A stretch of 64,000 nt of DNA from Hygrocybe punicea (taxonomy: Eukaryota > Basidiomycota > Agaricomycetes > Agaricales > Hygrophoraceae), in NCBI GenBank assembly GCA_963556145.1, contig OY744465.1:1612001-1676000 (forward strand). The letters are read 5' to 3'. Below are positions 33,343-44,159 of the stretch, piece after piece. Position 1 is the stretch's first letter, and every line of letters starts with the position of its first letter. The notes beneath the pieces are model-generated. The model made no database searches. It was not told the origin of the DNA and saw only the letters and a list, made by a program, of their open reading frames with translations. A program made the translations under genes and the position numbers.

Positions 33343-33413
33343 TCCTCCTTCATTATGTGAATTATTAGTTACCCTGTTCTTAATGTCATTCAACTGTATT
33401 CTCGACAATCAAA

Positions 33414-33731
33414 TCAATGGATATCTGTCATAATGTGTTCACATTGTTCAATACATGTAAACGCAAACCCAACCAATGTCAACTGCCACCCTTGCACAAG
33501 CGCCCACACAAACATCACCGCCACAACACAACACTGGCCCAACATGATCACGATCAAATTCCCCGCATCATCGCTGTCCTTGAATAGCACTTGCACCAGA
33601 CGCATGGCGCTGTTCTCGCTCTTGTCAAACCACTGCTTGTCCTGCGCCAGCTTGAGCTTGAAGCACACCTTCCGGATATGCGTCACCCAGAATGTGGCCG
33701 CATTCTCCAAAATGAAGTACTTTATGCCCAA
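33414..33731 (-). pseudogene. ABCB-type transporter fragment, second membrane domain
   Basis: The frame IKYFILENAATFWVTHIRKV, CFKLKLAQDKQWFDKSENSA, RLVQVLFKDSDDAGNLIVIM, WALVQGWQLTLVGFAF is the start of the second membrane domain of a full-size ABCB/Ste6-like exporter. It stops matching after GFAF and ends at 33414. No nucleotide-binding domain follows. It joins upstream to 35.6-34.9 kb once the hAT-like element is removed. Confidence 0.8.
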
Positions 33732-33734
33732 GAA
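33727..33734. repeat. left 8-bp target-site duplication of the hAT-like element
   Basis: CCCAAGAA, identical to 34873-34880. Confidence 0.88.
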
Positions 33735-34466
33735 TAGTGTTGCCGTAGTTCGGTTCCGAACCTAGCCGAACCCGGTTCAAACCCTGAACCGAACCCTAGG
33801 TTCAGTCTAAGTTCAGCCAAGTGCTGAACCGGACCGCGGGTTCAGTTCCGGGTTTCGAGGCCTGCCGGATTTCCTGAACGGCTCCAAACCGCGTCCAAAC
33901 CGCGAACGCGGATATTTTTAAGGTATTTATTTCATTTATTTTTCGCATTCCTTTACTTACTTTTTCGTGTTAAACGGTATCATGTGACCGTTACAGGTAG
34001 CTTTCTTCACCAACATGCAACAATGCAAGGCCAATGAACGTGACACAATGTCGCGTTCATGAACACAGGTACGTATTTTACTTTCCTGAACTTTACTAAT
34101 GTTGCCTGCTACAGGAAGCTCGACCGCGACCGCAGTGTGACCACACCCACGGCCGCGAGATGACCACCCAACGCCAACCCAATGCCAACGGACGCACGAC
34201 AGCTGCAACACCACCACCACCACCACCACCAGCGGCGGCAACAACAACAGCAACAACAACCACGACGGCCAGCAGCAGCAGCAGCAATGCCGGCAGCAGC
34301 AGCAGTGGCAACAGCAACGGCAACGGCAGCGGCAGCAGCAACGGCCACGACAGCAGCAGCAGCAGTGGCAGCAGCAACGGCGACGGCAGCAATGACGGCA
34401 GCAATGACGGCAGCAACGACAGCAGCAGCAGTATCAGCAGCAACAGCGGCAACAGCAGCAAGGGCG

Positions 34467-34497
<31 letters not shown>

Positions 34498-34872
34498 TGG
34501 CAGCAACACCACCACAACCATACCACCGCCCCAACGAGGACAACGGTTGGCAGCAGCAGCGCCGGCAATGACAAGACCCCCCGTCCCTCCACATCCCTTG
34601 GGGACACTGGAGGGCTCCCCCGCACCCATCTACCTCGCGAAGTGCAGCCGCGTATCTATTGATACGCGCCTGCTATTCGTGAGGAGAACGGATGGGGTGA
34701 GCCCACCTCGGTCTGGGTTTCAGACCGCATCTGAACCCAGACCGAATGCAAAGAGATGGTTCGACGCCATCTGGGTCCAGGTTTGGCCATGCGCCAAACC
34801 GGACCCGAAGTTCAGTTTGCGGTTCCGCCAAAAAGGGTCGGAACCGGACCGAACTGAACTTCGGCAACACTA
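33735..34872. mobile_element. non-autonomous hAT-like DNA transposon
   Basis: 1,138 bp beginning TAGTGTTGCCG and ending with its exact inverse, CGGCAACACTA, flanked by an exact 8-bp duplication CCCAAGAA. TIRs of this kind with 8-bp duplications are the mark of the hAT superfamily. Subterminal regions are full of GGTTC/GAACC words in both orientations (33760-33880 and 34690-34860), as expected of hAT transposase-binding arrays. There is no transposase frame. The interior holds a long compound trinucleotide repeat. Confidence 0.9.
34195..34560. repeat. compound CAG/CAA/CGG trinucleotide repeat inside the hAT-like element
   Basis: About 360 bp of interrupted CAG, CAA, CGG and CCA triplets. It opens low-complexity frames on both strands (poly-Ser/Gly/Asn, poly-Ala, poly-Leu). 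None looks like a selected protein. Confidence 0.85.
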
Positions 34873-34880
34873 CCCAAGAA
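34873..34880. repeat. right 8-bp target-site duplication of the hAT-like element
   Basis: CCCAAGAA. Excision plus loss of one copy rejoins the ABCB text AALDGLFLG to IKYFILENA. Confidence 0.88.
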
Positions 34881-35588
34881 AAGTCCATCCAGCGCTGCTA
34901 CACCCAAGACGATCCCGCCAAACGTATTAATAGTTGACATATCAGTCGCCCTATTCGAGACCGCAACAATAAGACAAGACAGCAGGAACAAGAACACGGG
35001 AGTCATGGCACCGTTGAGCAAACATGCAACGAGGCCGAGCAAGATGAGTGCCTTGCACAGAACGGTGGGGTAGACATCTTGCACAAGGCTCCAGAAGGAC
35101 TGCTGCATTTCGGGATTGGAACTACCCATGTCCATTTGTGGGTGCTCTACTTGTAGAAAACTGGCATCGTCCCATTGCGTCCCTGATTTCGCCGTGTCAG
35201 GGCGTTGTTGCGATGCCTCACTCGCACTCGTTTGCAAAGCATACTTCTCGGCATCAAATTCAGGATCATCCGACATCCAATAGTCCACCGGAAGTATCAT
35301 AGAAGGGTTGTAGAATGAGACCGTAGACGAGAAGGGCTGGAATGGTGAGCTGACGTGATGGTGAGTGGCGACAGCGGTGTGTGCAGGGGGAGGGTGTTGC
35401 GGAGCAACAACATGAATATTCGACTGTTGCTGCATGAGATCCTGCTGCTGCTGCTGTTGCAGTGGCGGCACCAATTGGCTGAGATGATCGGCAGAAGCAT
35501 TATTACAGGACCATTGTTTTGAACGGCTTGCACCACTGCTCGAAGCTACATGAAATAAGTATAAAAGCATCCTTTCGCTGATTGCCAT
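34881..35588 (-). pseudogene. ABCB-type transporter fragment, linker and start of membrane domain 2
   Basis: The frame reads leftward through a Gln/His/Pro-rich linker, then FWSLVQDVYPTVLCKALILL, GLVACLLNGAMTPVFLFLLS and INTFGGIVLGVAALDGLFLG. These are the first membrane helices of the second half of a full ABCB transporter. The first half (membrane domain 1 and its ATPase) should lie to the right, but I could not recognise it in 35.6-36.7 kb. The gene is therefore truncated on both sides and split by the hAT-like element. Confidence 0.75.
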
Positions 35589-36688
35589 TCGTGCTTACCA
35601 TTCCACAGCTAATGCAACGAATCGTGCCCACCTTCACTCTCCCGGCGTTTCATTGGCAACGGTCGACCCGTGCTCTCAAAGCAGCGAAAGCACGCAGAAG
35701 GGTAAGGTGTCCTTTGAGTTGTTCGGTGGTGACTAACGGACCATTACCTTTGCTGACTGTTCCCGAAACAAGTCAGCAAAGGCAATAAAAAACACAGAGC
35801 TGCTCACCATCCAAATACGACGAGCATACAAGCTGTGATTTACCAGTGAGTGGCACATACAACAAAACTTTGGGCCAGTCATTCACCGAGATACCAAGGC
35901 CGCGAGCCCCTGCCTGCCCTGCACTTCGCTGCCGTGTGATGGACTGCGTGGCTTCTATCACCTGGGCATGTGAGAGCACGAGAATGTTCTGGTTGTCGCG
36001 CGGGATGTCATCATGCAAGAATCTCAGGCCCCAACCTTGCTGCCAATGATGCAGTGGACGAAACTGTGTGATGACGCGCACTACACCGTAAATAGCAACC
36101 ACTTCGCGGAAAATAATACTAGGGCCAGGTCAGAGTTTCCAGTTAAATTATGACGGGAAGCATACCTGATCAAATTCTTGGTAGTTATCCGTGGCGTCCT
36201 CACACCTCCCCCAATGATCGATGCGCCAGTCACCGATATACCTGTGTGCCTAAATTGACCATTTTTCTGCGACACGTGCATTAGTCAAGTGAGCTAGAGT
36301 TTTTCCACAAAAAGGTGTTGTGGAACGGACGATGTGTCCTAGACGCTCCTTGATGTGCTGGTTATCCACGAGGAGGTGTGGACCATGAATAATGCTGGGA
36401 ATATATATAACAATAAGAGAATGAAGGCCCCCCCCCACACCCGAGTGGAGAGGATGACATACAGGGTTCTGTGGTAGTGGAAATGAGCTGGGAATTCTCA
36501 TCGATGGATTCCTGACAGAATCTTTCAGCGGATTGACTCCAAGTAAGAATGGAATATGCTCACGGGGTGTCTCGTGTTGGCACGGAAGCAGTTGCAGCAG
36601 CAGAAGTTGAGGAACCAGGACGTGGTCATTGTGGTTGTAGACAGTGGTTTGTTTGGTCACGGTTGGTCAACTTTTACTTCGATCTTCG
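35589..36688. other. unresolved, weakly coding-like stretch
   Basis: Minus-strand frames at 36660-36250 (ends HLLVDNQHIKERLGHIV, RSTTPFCGKTLAHLTNARV), 36281-36081 (FRHTGISVTGASIIGGG, PRITTKNLIRYASR) and 36102-35773 (NQNILVLSHAQVIEATQS) look protein-like. They may be exons of one leftward gene starting near 36660, divergent from the GTPase gene. I cannot name the family. A C9 run at 36427-36436 breaks one frame. Confidence 0.35.
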
Positions 36689-37700
36689 ATGTACCATTTA
36701 CTGAAGGGTTTTCATGAATTTCTAACAAGGCAAGTCTTTTAGTAACACTCAGTAGTCCGGATCGCTCATTCTGGTGGACATAGGAAGGAGGAGTTTTTGG
36801 TTATTATTATTGGTCTGGATGGAGTGGGCAAAACAGTTCGTCATTCTCAAATAGGTCTGTCCCCAAACGAAGAATCTCCTCCAGACACTCCTAGAGAAAT
36901 TCAAGACATTATATAATGATGCACCTGGTCTTTCTCTGGATAAGATAGGGCCCACCATTGGCCAGAACAGTGCGCCGAGTCTTGCCGCCATTGCTCTTGT
37001 GTGAACTGTTTCATCTCTAACTTTGATGCCAAGTGGGAACGTTATATAATGACGCGCCTGGTCTTTCTCTGGATAAGATAGGGCCCACCGTTGCACCGAG
37101 TCTTGCCGCCATTGCTCTTGTGTGAACTGTTTCGTCTCTAACTTTGATGCCAAGTGGGAATGATCACACTGCCTTTGACCATCCTCCAATTCTGGGAGTT
37201 GGGTGGACTAAAAGGCATCCGAAATATCTGGCCAAGGTGTTACGACAACTGCCACGCTGTAGCGTATGTGATTGACGCCGAGGACCGGGAAAGGCTCGGC
37301 GAGGGCTGGGAAGTGTTTGGTACATGATTCCAATCTCCGTGTCTTATTCCATCGACATATGAACTGACGTTATGCAAGGAACATAAGACTCGGTGTTCTC
37401 AGCACCTCAGATTCTCGGCGTCCCATTGTTGCTGCTTACGAACAAACAAGATAGTCCGCAGAGCTTGTCTGCTGATGAGATCAGGCACGACTACGAGGAA
37501 TGGCAGCAGCGTAAGCTGGAGAGTGTGCGTAGAAGCCGTGGGTCGTCTAATAATGCACATTCCCAAATGGAACGGATGGCCAGTCTGAATGTGATGGGCA
37601 TTTCTGCCTTAGAAGGGTACGGGTCAACTTATTGCGCCTTTTATTTGTGCCGATATTGATGGATGCATCAAGGACTGGCGTTCATAGTATTATTAATTGA
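36689..37700 (+). CDS. ARFRP1/Arl3-like small GTPase, C-terminally shortened
   Basis: Six exons: 36689-36729, 36784-36835, 36885-36969, 37155-37319, 37388-37616, 37673-37700. They give MYHLLKGFHEFLTRKEEFLV, P-loop GLDGVGKT, TLLEKFKTLYND, GPTIGQN, switch motif WELGG, VIDAEDRERL, the NKQD base-binding motif and ISALEG. These match ARFRP1 (yeast Arl3), a Golgi GTPase. Oddities: the first intron is GC-AG (donor GCAAGT). Intron 3 (36970-37154) contains a second copy of exon 3. The last exon ends HSIIN-TGA where the family has a Trp codon, so about ten C-terminal residues are lost. G motifs are intact, so it may still work. Confidence 0.82.
36909..37160. repeat. tandem duplication covering exon 3 and its intron
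   Basis: Copy A 36909-37039 (131 bp) and copy B 37042-37160 (119 bp) differ by a few substitutions and a 12-bp deletion in B that removes the exon end and the splice donor. Both keep the acceptor GATGCCAAG. Confidence 0.9.
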
Positions 37701-37790
37701 CTGTTATCTTCAATAAATTGCTGAAAAGAGGAAATTGGTGTGCCACATCCTGAAGCTGAGAGGAAAAGGTAGAGCGCAACTGTATTTCAA

Positions 37791-39737
37791 CTACAAAATA
37801 AACATCTGCTGGCAAATCTGAAGTGCTCTACTCCAACAAAGACAGTAAGAAGCCATACTATGAGACACCAGGAATCCACCTTGGAACAGTTCTGAATTAA
37901 GAAAATCGATCTGTTCCTCCGTCATCGGACAATTGGGTTCATCCACCTCCACACTGGAAAAATGCTCCGGAGCTTGACGTATGAATGGATTGTCAGCAAC
38001 TTCGTCTTCTAGACCGGCTTGAAGGTTGTTTGCCTCGTTGTGATGTGTTCGGATTGGTGCATCATCCAATGCCTCCCAATCGACACCATATCCTGCCAAG
38101 TCCTCCTCGGTCAAAACCTCCTCTGCTGCAGCTAACTCGACACCTTGAGGACCTTGCTCAAGCATCCCAAAAAAGTACATGTTGCAGGGTGGGCGCTGGC
38201 AGTCGCCTCACCTGCTCAGCGTGTGGTTGTTCCATGTGCCAATCCAATCCTCCACGTCCTTGTTGATGGCTGGGAGGAATAAGTGATGCAACAGCCAGAT
38301 GTGCGAAAGGTTCTGAACATCCAAACCGTCCCATAGCTCAAGCTCATGAAAAAACTTCTTCCACTTCCTGCCAAACCCTGAGGTGACATCAAACCAAAGG
38401 CGCTCAATCCGAATATTATGGACACTCCTGTATTGTCTTTGAGCAAATAGAAAGATAGCTATACAAACGACTTCACCTTCCCCATATGTATGATCCCCGT
38501 GCAATCCCACGCGTCTCCTCCATAAAAGCTGCTACAAGCAGATTTTCGATGCCATGATCGCCACGAACTCGGCTCGGAATACCATAGATTTTAATGATTT
38601 CCATAAATAAAGTCAATACAGTCTGTGCACGGTTGTTGTTACTAGCATGTATACCAGTCACCAGGCGGGAGAATCCATCAATGAACCCATGGATGACAAT
38701 TTTCCATTGAATAAGCCCTGTAGGAAAAGAAAATCAATTTAATTATGTCAATATGTACACCAGTACAGCAATCGTACCATGTTGCCCATCGTGATGCCAC
38801 AAAGAGTTTGGTCCAGGAACTGAGTACACTCGTCGTTCTATTCTTCTCACACCAAAAGAGGCTGCTGGTCGCCCATGGACCCGCAAGTAGGATGCTTGCA
38901 CCCGTTCACATGAAACGCGTAGCCCCAGATATTTGAGATGTCCATCTATCATCCTATGTCCAAAGTCAGGGAACGAGTTGATTATTTTAATCGTGATGGT
39001 ATTGAGTGCATCGTCAGAGAGGTCAGACATGGCGAGGGTTGATGACGTGTAAAATCAGTGGATTGCGCCATCTTCAGCTTCATAATCTACGTATACGGCT
39101 GCACCTGGCTCTACAAGGCCATATTCCAGTGCACGACAATGAACTGTCCTTGCAGATGTGTGAAAAACAGAAGCCAAACCCGTCAGCCCACGCATTTCAA
39201 GTCCTGTTGCCAGGACATCTGGATTAATCTCAATTCGTGGTCGACCTGGGCATCCAGTTCGTACAGTACGAGTTGTTTGAAAATTTGGACCATCTGGAGG
39301 ATCTGCTGATATCAACGCTGCCTGATCCAGATGGCTGATCATGGACTGTAAACTAGTGTCAATGATCAATCGGTTCTGAGGTGAGATGATAGTAGCATGC
39401 TTCAGAAAAGTAAGCCGAAAACAATGTCATTATTGGGCTTACAACATACCTCCTGCACTGCAGTCATCAAGTGCAGGCATTCATCTCAATTTTTGTTCAA
39501 TCGTGTGGCATCGCCGACCTGTGTACGAAGGGCTGTATTGACTCGGTCACCTAGCACTTCATATGCAGCCATGATAGTTTGCAGGGGCAACAAGTTCTCT
39601 ACAGGATGGGCTGCCATCAAGTGACCAAGTAACTCAATGTCAGTGGGGATGGTGTTTGTACAGTAAGAAATTCTACACCCTTGCAAAGTTGGAGATGACG
39701 TGCAAAATAAATTCAAACCATGTGTAAAATAAATCAC
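37791..39737 (-). pseudogene. rve-type integrase-core gene, decaying
   Basis: Leftward exons read LLGHLMAAHPVENLLPLQTI (39700-39640), a TGA at 39488-39486, then SMISHLDQAALISA, GCPGRPRIEINPDVL and LASVFHTSARTVHCRALEYG, a helix-turn-helix-like part. MSDLSDDALNTITIKIINSF and MIDGHLKYLGLRVSCERVQA follow. The catalytic core follows: SLWHHDGQHG (first Asp), TGIHASNNNRAQTVL, IPSRVRGDHGIEN (second Asp) and NIRIERLWFDVTSGFG (Glu), then LSHIWLLHHLFLPAINKDVE and a C-terminal acidic part to 37791. This D,D,E order is that of the retroviral-integrase superfamily. Such stand-alone integrase genes are common in Agaricomycetes, probably as part of DNA transposons. No LTRs or TIRs were found. Confidence 0.7.
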
Positions 39738-39975
39738 ACCTGTGCAAAGTTTTCAGGACTGCGTGCAAAATAAATTCACACCCTTGCAAAGTTTTTGAGA
39801 TGACGTTCAAAATAAATTGACACCTCTGCAAAGTTTTCAGGACTGCATGCAAAATAAATTGACACCCTTGCAAAGTTTTTGAGATGACATTCAAAATAAA
39901 TTGACACCTCTGCAAAGTTTTCAGGACTGTGTGCAAAATAAATTCACACCCTTGCAAAGTTATTTGTTGCATTGC
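39670..39975. repeat. 42-bp minisatellite, about seven units
   Basis: Units alternate two variants around CAAAATAAATTCACACCCTT and GCAAAGTTTTCAGGACTG or GCAAAGTTTTTGAGATGACG. The 42-bp period keeps a frame open (14-residue repeats such as KTLQGCQFILHAVL on minus). It abuts the 5' side of the integrase-core gene. Confidence 0.85.
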
Positions 39976-40249
39976 AAAGTTGGCACATTGTCAGAAAAGC
40001 TGATTGCTTGGCGTCAAAGTTCTTAATACCTGGGTAAAGCTGGCAAAGTGTTAAATCCTGAGTATTTTGTCGTGATATTCCTTTCTTTGGCAGATATCTG
40101 ATATATTTTGTATTTGACATATTTATTTTGTATTCATATGGTGTGTGAAGATAAGTGATACTAAGCTAACATAAACAATAAAGTCCAGTCAGACCCGTCA
40201 TATCAGGCGGTCAACCCACTAATCTTTCCGAGCAATGTTCTGACCACGT

Positions 40250-40451
40250 TGCTAGTGCCCAGCTGGTGAGAAACATTCCATCGTCAGATTTGCATTCACT
40301 AGCAAGTTGTCAACTTGTCATGTCAGGTTTATGCCCTAAACGGTGCTTGGCTTGTGCACTCGTTCTCGACACAGGCGTCATAAAGGCTGTGAGCCTGTCT
40401 TACACCAGGGAAACAATATAATAAGACCCATATCTCTGTCAACAGTTATCA
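40250..40451 (+). pseudogene. C2-domain gene copy 2, left part
   Basis: ACACAGGCGTCATAAAGGCT at about 40369-40388 and the sequence through CAACAGTTATCA match, with many changes, the C2 gene at 13560-13440 (minus strand). This is the beginning of the C2 core; it is cut at 40451 by the CMC transposon. Confidence 0.7.
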
Positions 40452-40879
40452 CCAGTCAAAAGTCCGTAATTTAGGGTAGATTATATTTGATTACTGTAGT
40501 TTGTTTCGATTAAACACTGCTCGTGTCTATCAAATAATTGACTCAATATTTTTTCATGCCTCCATGACCTCCGACAAATGTATCTAGGCCAACGCTGCGC
40601 AAGTACTATCACAATACCCAGGATGCGGCACTTGCAGCGTTTCTTGCTACTCGCAACCTTGCCATTTCCTTGGAGACACAGACGACAGGAAGCGCTGCAC
40701 AATCTGGCTTGTAACCCAATCCTCTGACAGCTGGGAGTGCTGAACATGAAAACTCTGAGGAAGGAAATCGAAGGGTTCACAGATGCATAGAAGATGATTT
40801 GATTATACGAGCTCAAGACAGGAATATCATTGTGAGTTGCCTGTTGATTTTATCTTCTGGCATACAAACCATCACATCT

Positions 40880-43798
40880 TCATCAGGATGCAGCTGACCA
40901 CAATGTACTGCTCCCTGGCCTTGAATGTTATGACCCTCCACCTGATTACCCTCTCGACCACCCTCCTAGCCCTGTACACGACGAGGCAGGACATATGCCA
41001 TTGGAGAATCAAATTGAGCATGTCCATGATGTCCCTGATCTGTATCCTGAAGAGTTGGGTGTAACATCCCAAATCGAAGAACTCAGGACCACTGCAGGAT
41101 TTATCAGTGGGATCAAAGCAGCTACACTCGAAAACAGCAACATGAATGCTCGAGATATTGAGCGACTTCGAGAAGCTCCTTGTGACTTTCCTTTCAATGT
41201 CAAAGACCCTTTCTTTCTTTTTTCCCTCAGGTCTTTTTTTGCTGTCACAAATGCACCCGAAGATACCTACAACTCATTCCGAGCAGCCGCCTTGGCCTGC
41301 TATCCCAACAATCCATTCCTTTCGTATGATCAAGTCAAGCGGCGAGTGGAGCAAATTAGCGGGGTGGTCCCTATTGTACACGACATGTGCATCAACAGCT
41401 GCGCTGCATTCACCGGTCCTTTCAGTGACCTTGATACCTGCCCCATCTGTTCTGAACCCCACTATTATCCTGTTCGTTTGGCTCGCAATGGTGCACAGGT
41501 TCCACAACGGCAGTTCAATACCATTCCGATTGGGCCGGTACTTCAAGCTCTCTATTGTTCGCCTAAAAGTGCTGCCAAGATGCATTACCGCGCCGAGGCA
41601 ACTGCACGAATTCTTACCTACATGGAAGCTCACGGTGGTGTTATTGAAGAATACAATGATACGTACTGTGGGCAGGAATATTTAGAGGCCATTCTTGCCG
41701 GCAAGATTCAAGATGACGATATAATGATCCAATTTTCATGTGATGGCGCACAACTCTATCGTGACAAGTCTTCCGACTGCTGGATCAGTATTTTCATTAT
41801 TCACAACCTTTCCCCTGATTATCGCTACAAGAAAGGACTCGTAGTCCCTAGCACGTTCATTGGTGGTCCCAATAAACTGAAACACCATGACTCATTTGCT
41901 TATCCTAGCCTTCACCACCTCGCAGCTTTACAGAAGGAAGGATTGCGAATATGGGATTCTTCAAGAAATACCTACATACCTAGATTGATCCCATTTTTCG
42001 TATCTGGAACCGCTGACAGCCTGGCTATGGCTGTTATGAGTGGAATGGTTGGCCATCATGGCAAACATGGTTGTTGGCTGTACTGTGACCTTCCTGGCCG
42101 TTGTCGGGCCCACGATCCACATTATTATCCAGTCATGCTCAAGCCGAATGATTACACTGTAGCTGGATGCCTTCACGAAGATGTAACTTTCCAGGAATTA
42201 CATCGTTTTCGCCAAAATGTTACCCACCGATATTTGATCAACCTTGAAAAGCTTGCAGCTGTGCACAATCCAACTGACTTCGCCAAGATCCATCTTGAAA
42301 CCGGTCTCTGCAAGCAGATGATTTTCAGTGGACTTATGAAGGAGTGCACGATTGGTATTCCAAACATCTTTCTTTTAGATATCATGCACCTTGTGGCCCT
42401 CAATGATTCCGATCTCTTCATGGGCCTTTGGCGTGGAACTATCCAGTGTTACTTGCCGGACTCAAAGGCAACTTGGGATTGGGTTGTTCTGACAGGGAAG
42501 GTTTGGGAGGCACACAGCAAGACGGTTGCTGCTGCAACACCATATATTCCCTCTTCCTTCAATCGCGCTCCATGAAATCCTGCTGAAAAAATTAATTCAG
42601 GCTACAAAGCGTGGGAGTTCCTTCTCTAACTATTTGGCCTTGGACCGGCTCTGCTACATAACAGTTTACCTGACCAATATTGGCGAAACTATTGCAAATT
42701 GGTTCAAGGTGTTCAACTCCTTCAACAGCATCAAATATCACCCACTCAACTACAGGAAGGTACCACAATGCTCTGCGAATTCGTACGAGAATTTGAGGAG
42801 TTGTACTATTAACGACGCCCTGATCACATCCACTTTGTTCAGCAAAGCATCCACCTCTTGACTCACATAGGGTCTGAAACTGTCCACGCTGGGCCCTTGG
42901 CCTGCTATGCTCAATGGACGATGGAAACAAGGATTGGGAATCTTGGAAAAGAGATTTGGCAGGACCTTGATCCATATGCAAATATATCCCAGCGAGGGCT
43001 GCTGCATGTGCAGCTCAACTCAATCCAATCTATGATGCCACAACTTCCATTGAACAATGAAACAAGCATCCCTAGAGGTGGGATTGACCTTCAAGATGGC
43101 TACATTCTTTTGCGAGCTTGTCAGGAGGTAGCAACTGATGTAAGAGATGTTGAAGCTACTGCCATCCTTCATTATTGGGAAGATCGTGGTTGGCCAAATC
43201 AAGATGGATGGACTCGCACTGTCAAACGATGGGCACAACTCCACCTTCCTAATCGGCAAATATGTTGGTCCTCTTGGATGGAAAATCGTTCAAGCAGGAG
43301 GCTTAGGAGAACAAGGAACATCAAGGTGAGTCACTTGATTGCAAATTATCACTGTATCTGAATGGTTATCAGCTCCAAAGCAATGAGAACGGCAAGTCAG
43401 ACTTTGCTGAAGTTCTGTATTTCTTCCGCCTCAGATTCAGTGTTGACAATGTCTATTCTCTTGCACTGGTTTCCATGTTCTCTCCACCTGATCTTGATCT
43501 CCTCAATGCATCTTTTCAAACCGTCTATATGTGTCATTACCAAGGTGATAGTTCCTGCACTATAATTGTTTGCTGTATTCACATTTACCAAGGCGATGCT
43601 GCACTGTGGGTTATCGATATCCCATCAATCCAATCCATCGTCTCAATGATTCCATACTTCAAAATCTTGGAAAACGGTGACTTTGAAACACCCGAAACCG
43701 AACATTTTTTAGTAGAAAAGCTGGGTTTGGATATTGCATCGCTTTTAGGAGATGAGGTTCTTGATGACGAGGACGAGGACAATGATTTATATGCATAG
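40880..43798 (+). pseudogene. Tnp2-type transposase (PF02992-like)
   Basis: Exons from about 40888 read DAADHNVLLPGLECYDPPPD. The long frame 40995-42575 then has FSLRSFFAVTNAPEDTYN, a zinc-type CPICSEPHYYP, PIGPVLQALYCSP and the catalytic-type SCDGAQLYRDKSSDCW. Further on are GTADSLAMAVMSGMVGHHGK, CDLPGRCRAHDPHYYP and LDIMHLVALNDSDLF. After TGA at 42573-42575 the same frame continues (EKINSGYKAWEFLL, FGLGPALLHNSLPDQYWRNY) with TAA at 42627-42629 and TAA at 42810-42812, then HIHFVQQSIHLLTHIGSETV, ACYAQWTMETRIGNLG and ILHYWEDRGWPN. A last exon ends DEDEDNDLYA at 43798. Three stops in one conserved exon argue for a dead gene rather than missed introns. Confidence 0.85.
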
Positions 43799-44159
43799 TA
43801 ATAGTCACTCTATGTATAGATTCTTCAAGTTGATGAGGAGTACGGCAATGTATAGCATTGTGTATAACATCTCTTGTTCTCACACTACCATCTGCACATC
43901 CTGCCCCCCAGTGTTCCATCTCTCTTGCACCGCTAAGCCTCCACAATGGAGCAGGCAGAGCCATTCTATCAGAATGTGCAATCAACTATGCAAAATTGGA
44001 TGTATAACCAGCCGACGCATTCCCAGCCGACGCATTCCCAGGCTTCTTACCTTAGGCTCGGACAATATGCAGTATTTTTTTTGGTGGTCCTCTCTTTGCA
44101 TGCCAACTCACATCTTTTGTAGAACCCTTCAGGAGCATTGACTCTTGCCGATAATTCAT

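Noticed and set aside
34096..34629. Long minus-strand frame rich in Leu with a hydrophobic look, and matching plus-strand Ser/Gly/Asn and Ala/Thr frames
   Set aside because: All are translations of one trinucleotide repeat inside the hAT-like element; several frames are open at once, which a simple repeat predicts.
39670..39975. Regular repeats that could suggest a CRISPR array
   Set aside because: The units are contiguous 42-bp minisatellite copies without unique spacers, and this is a eukaryotic genome.
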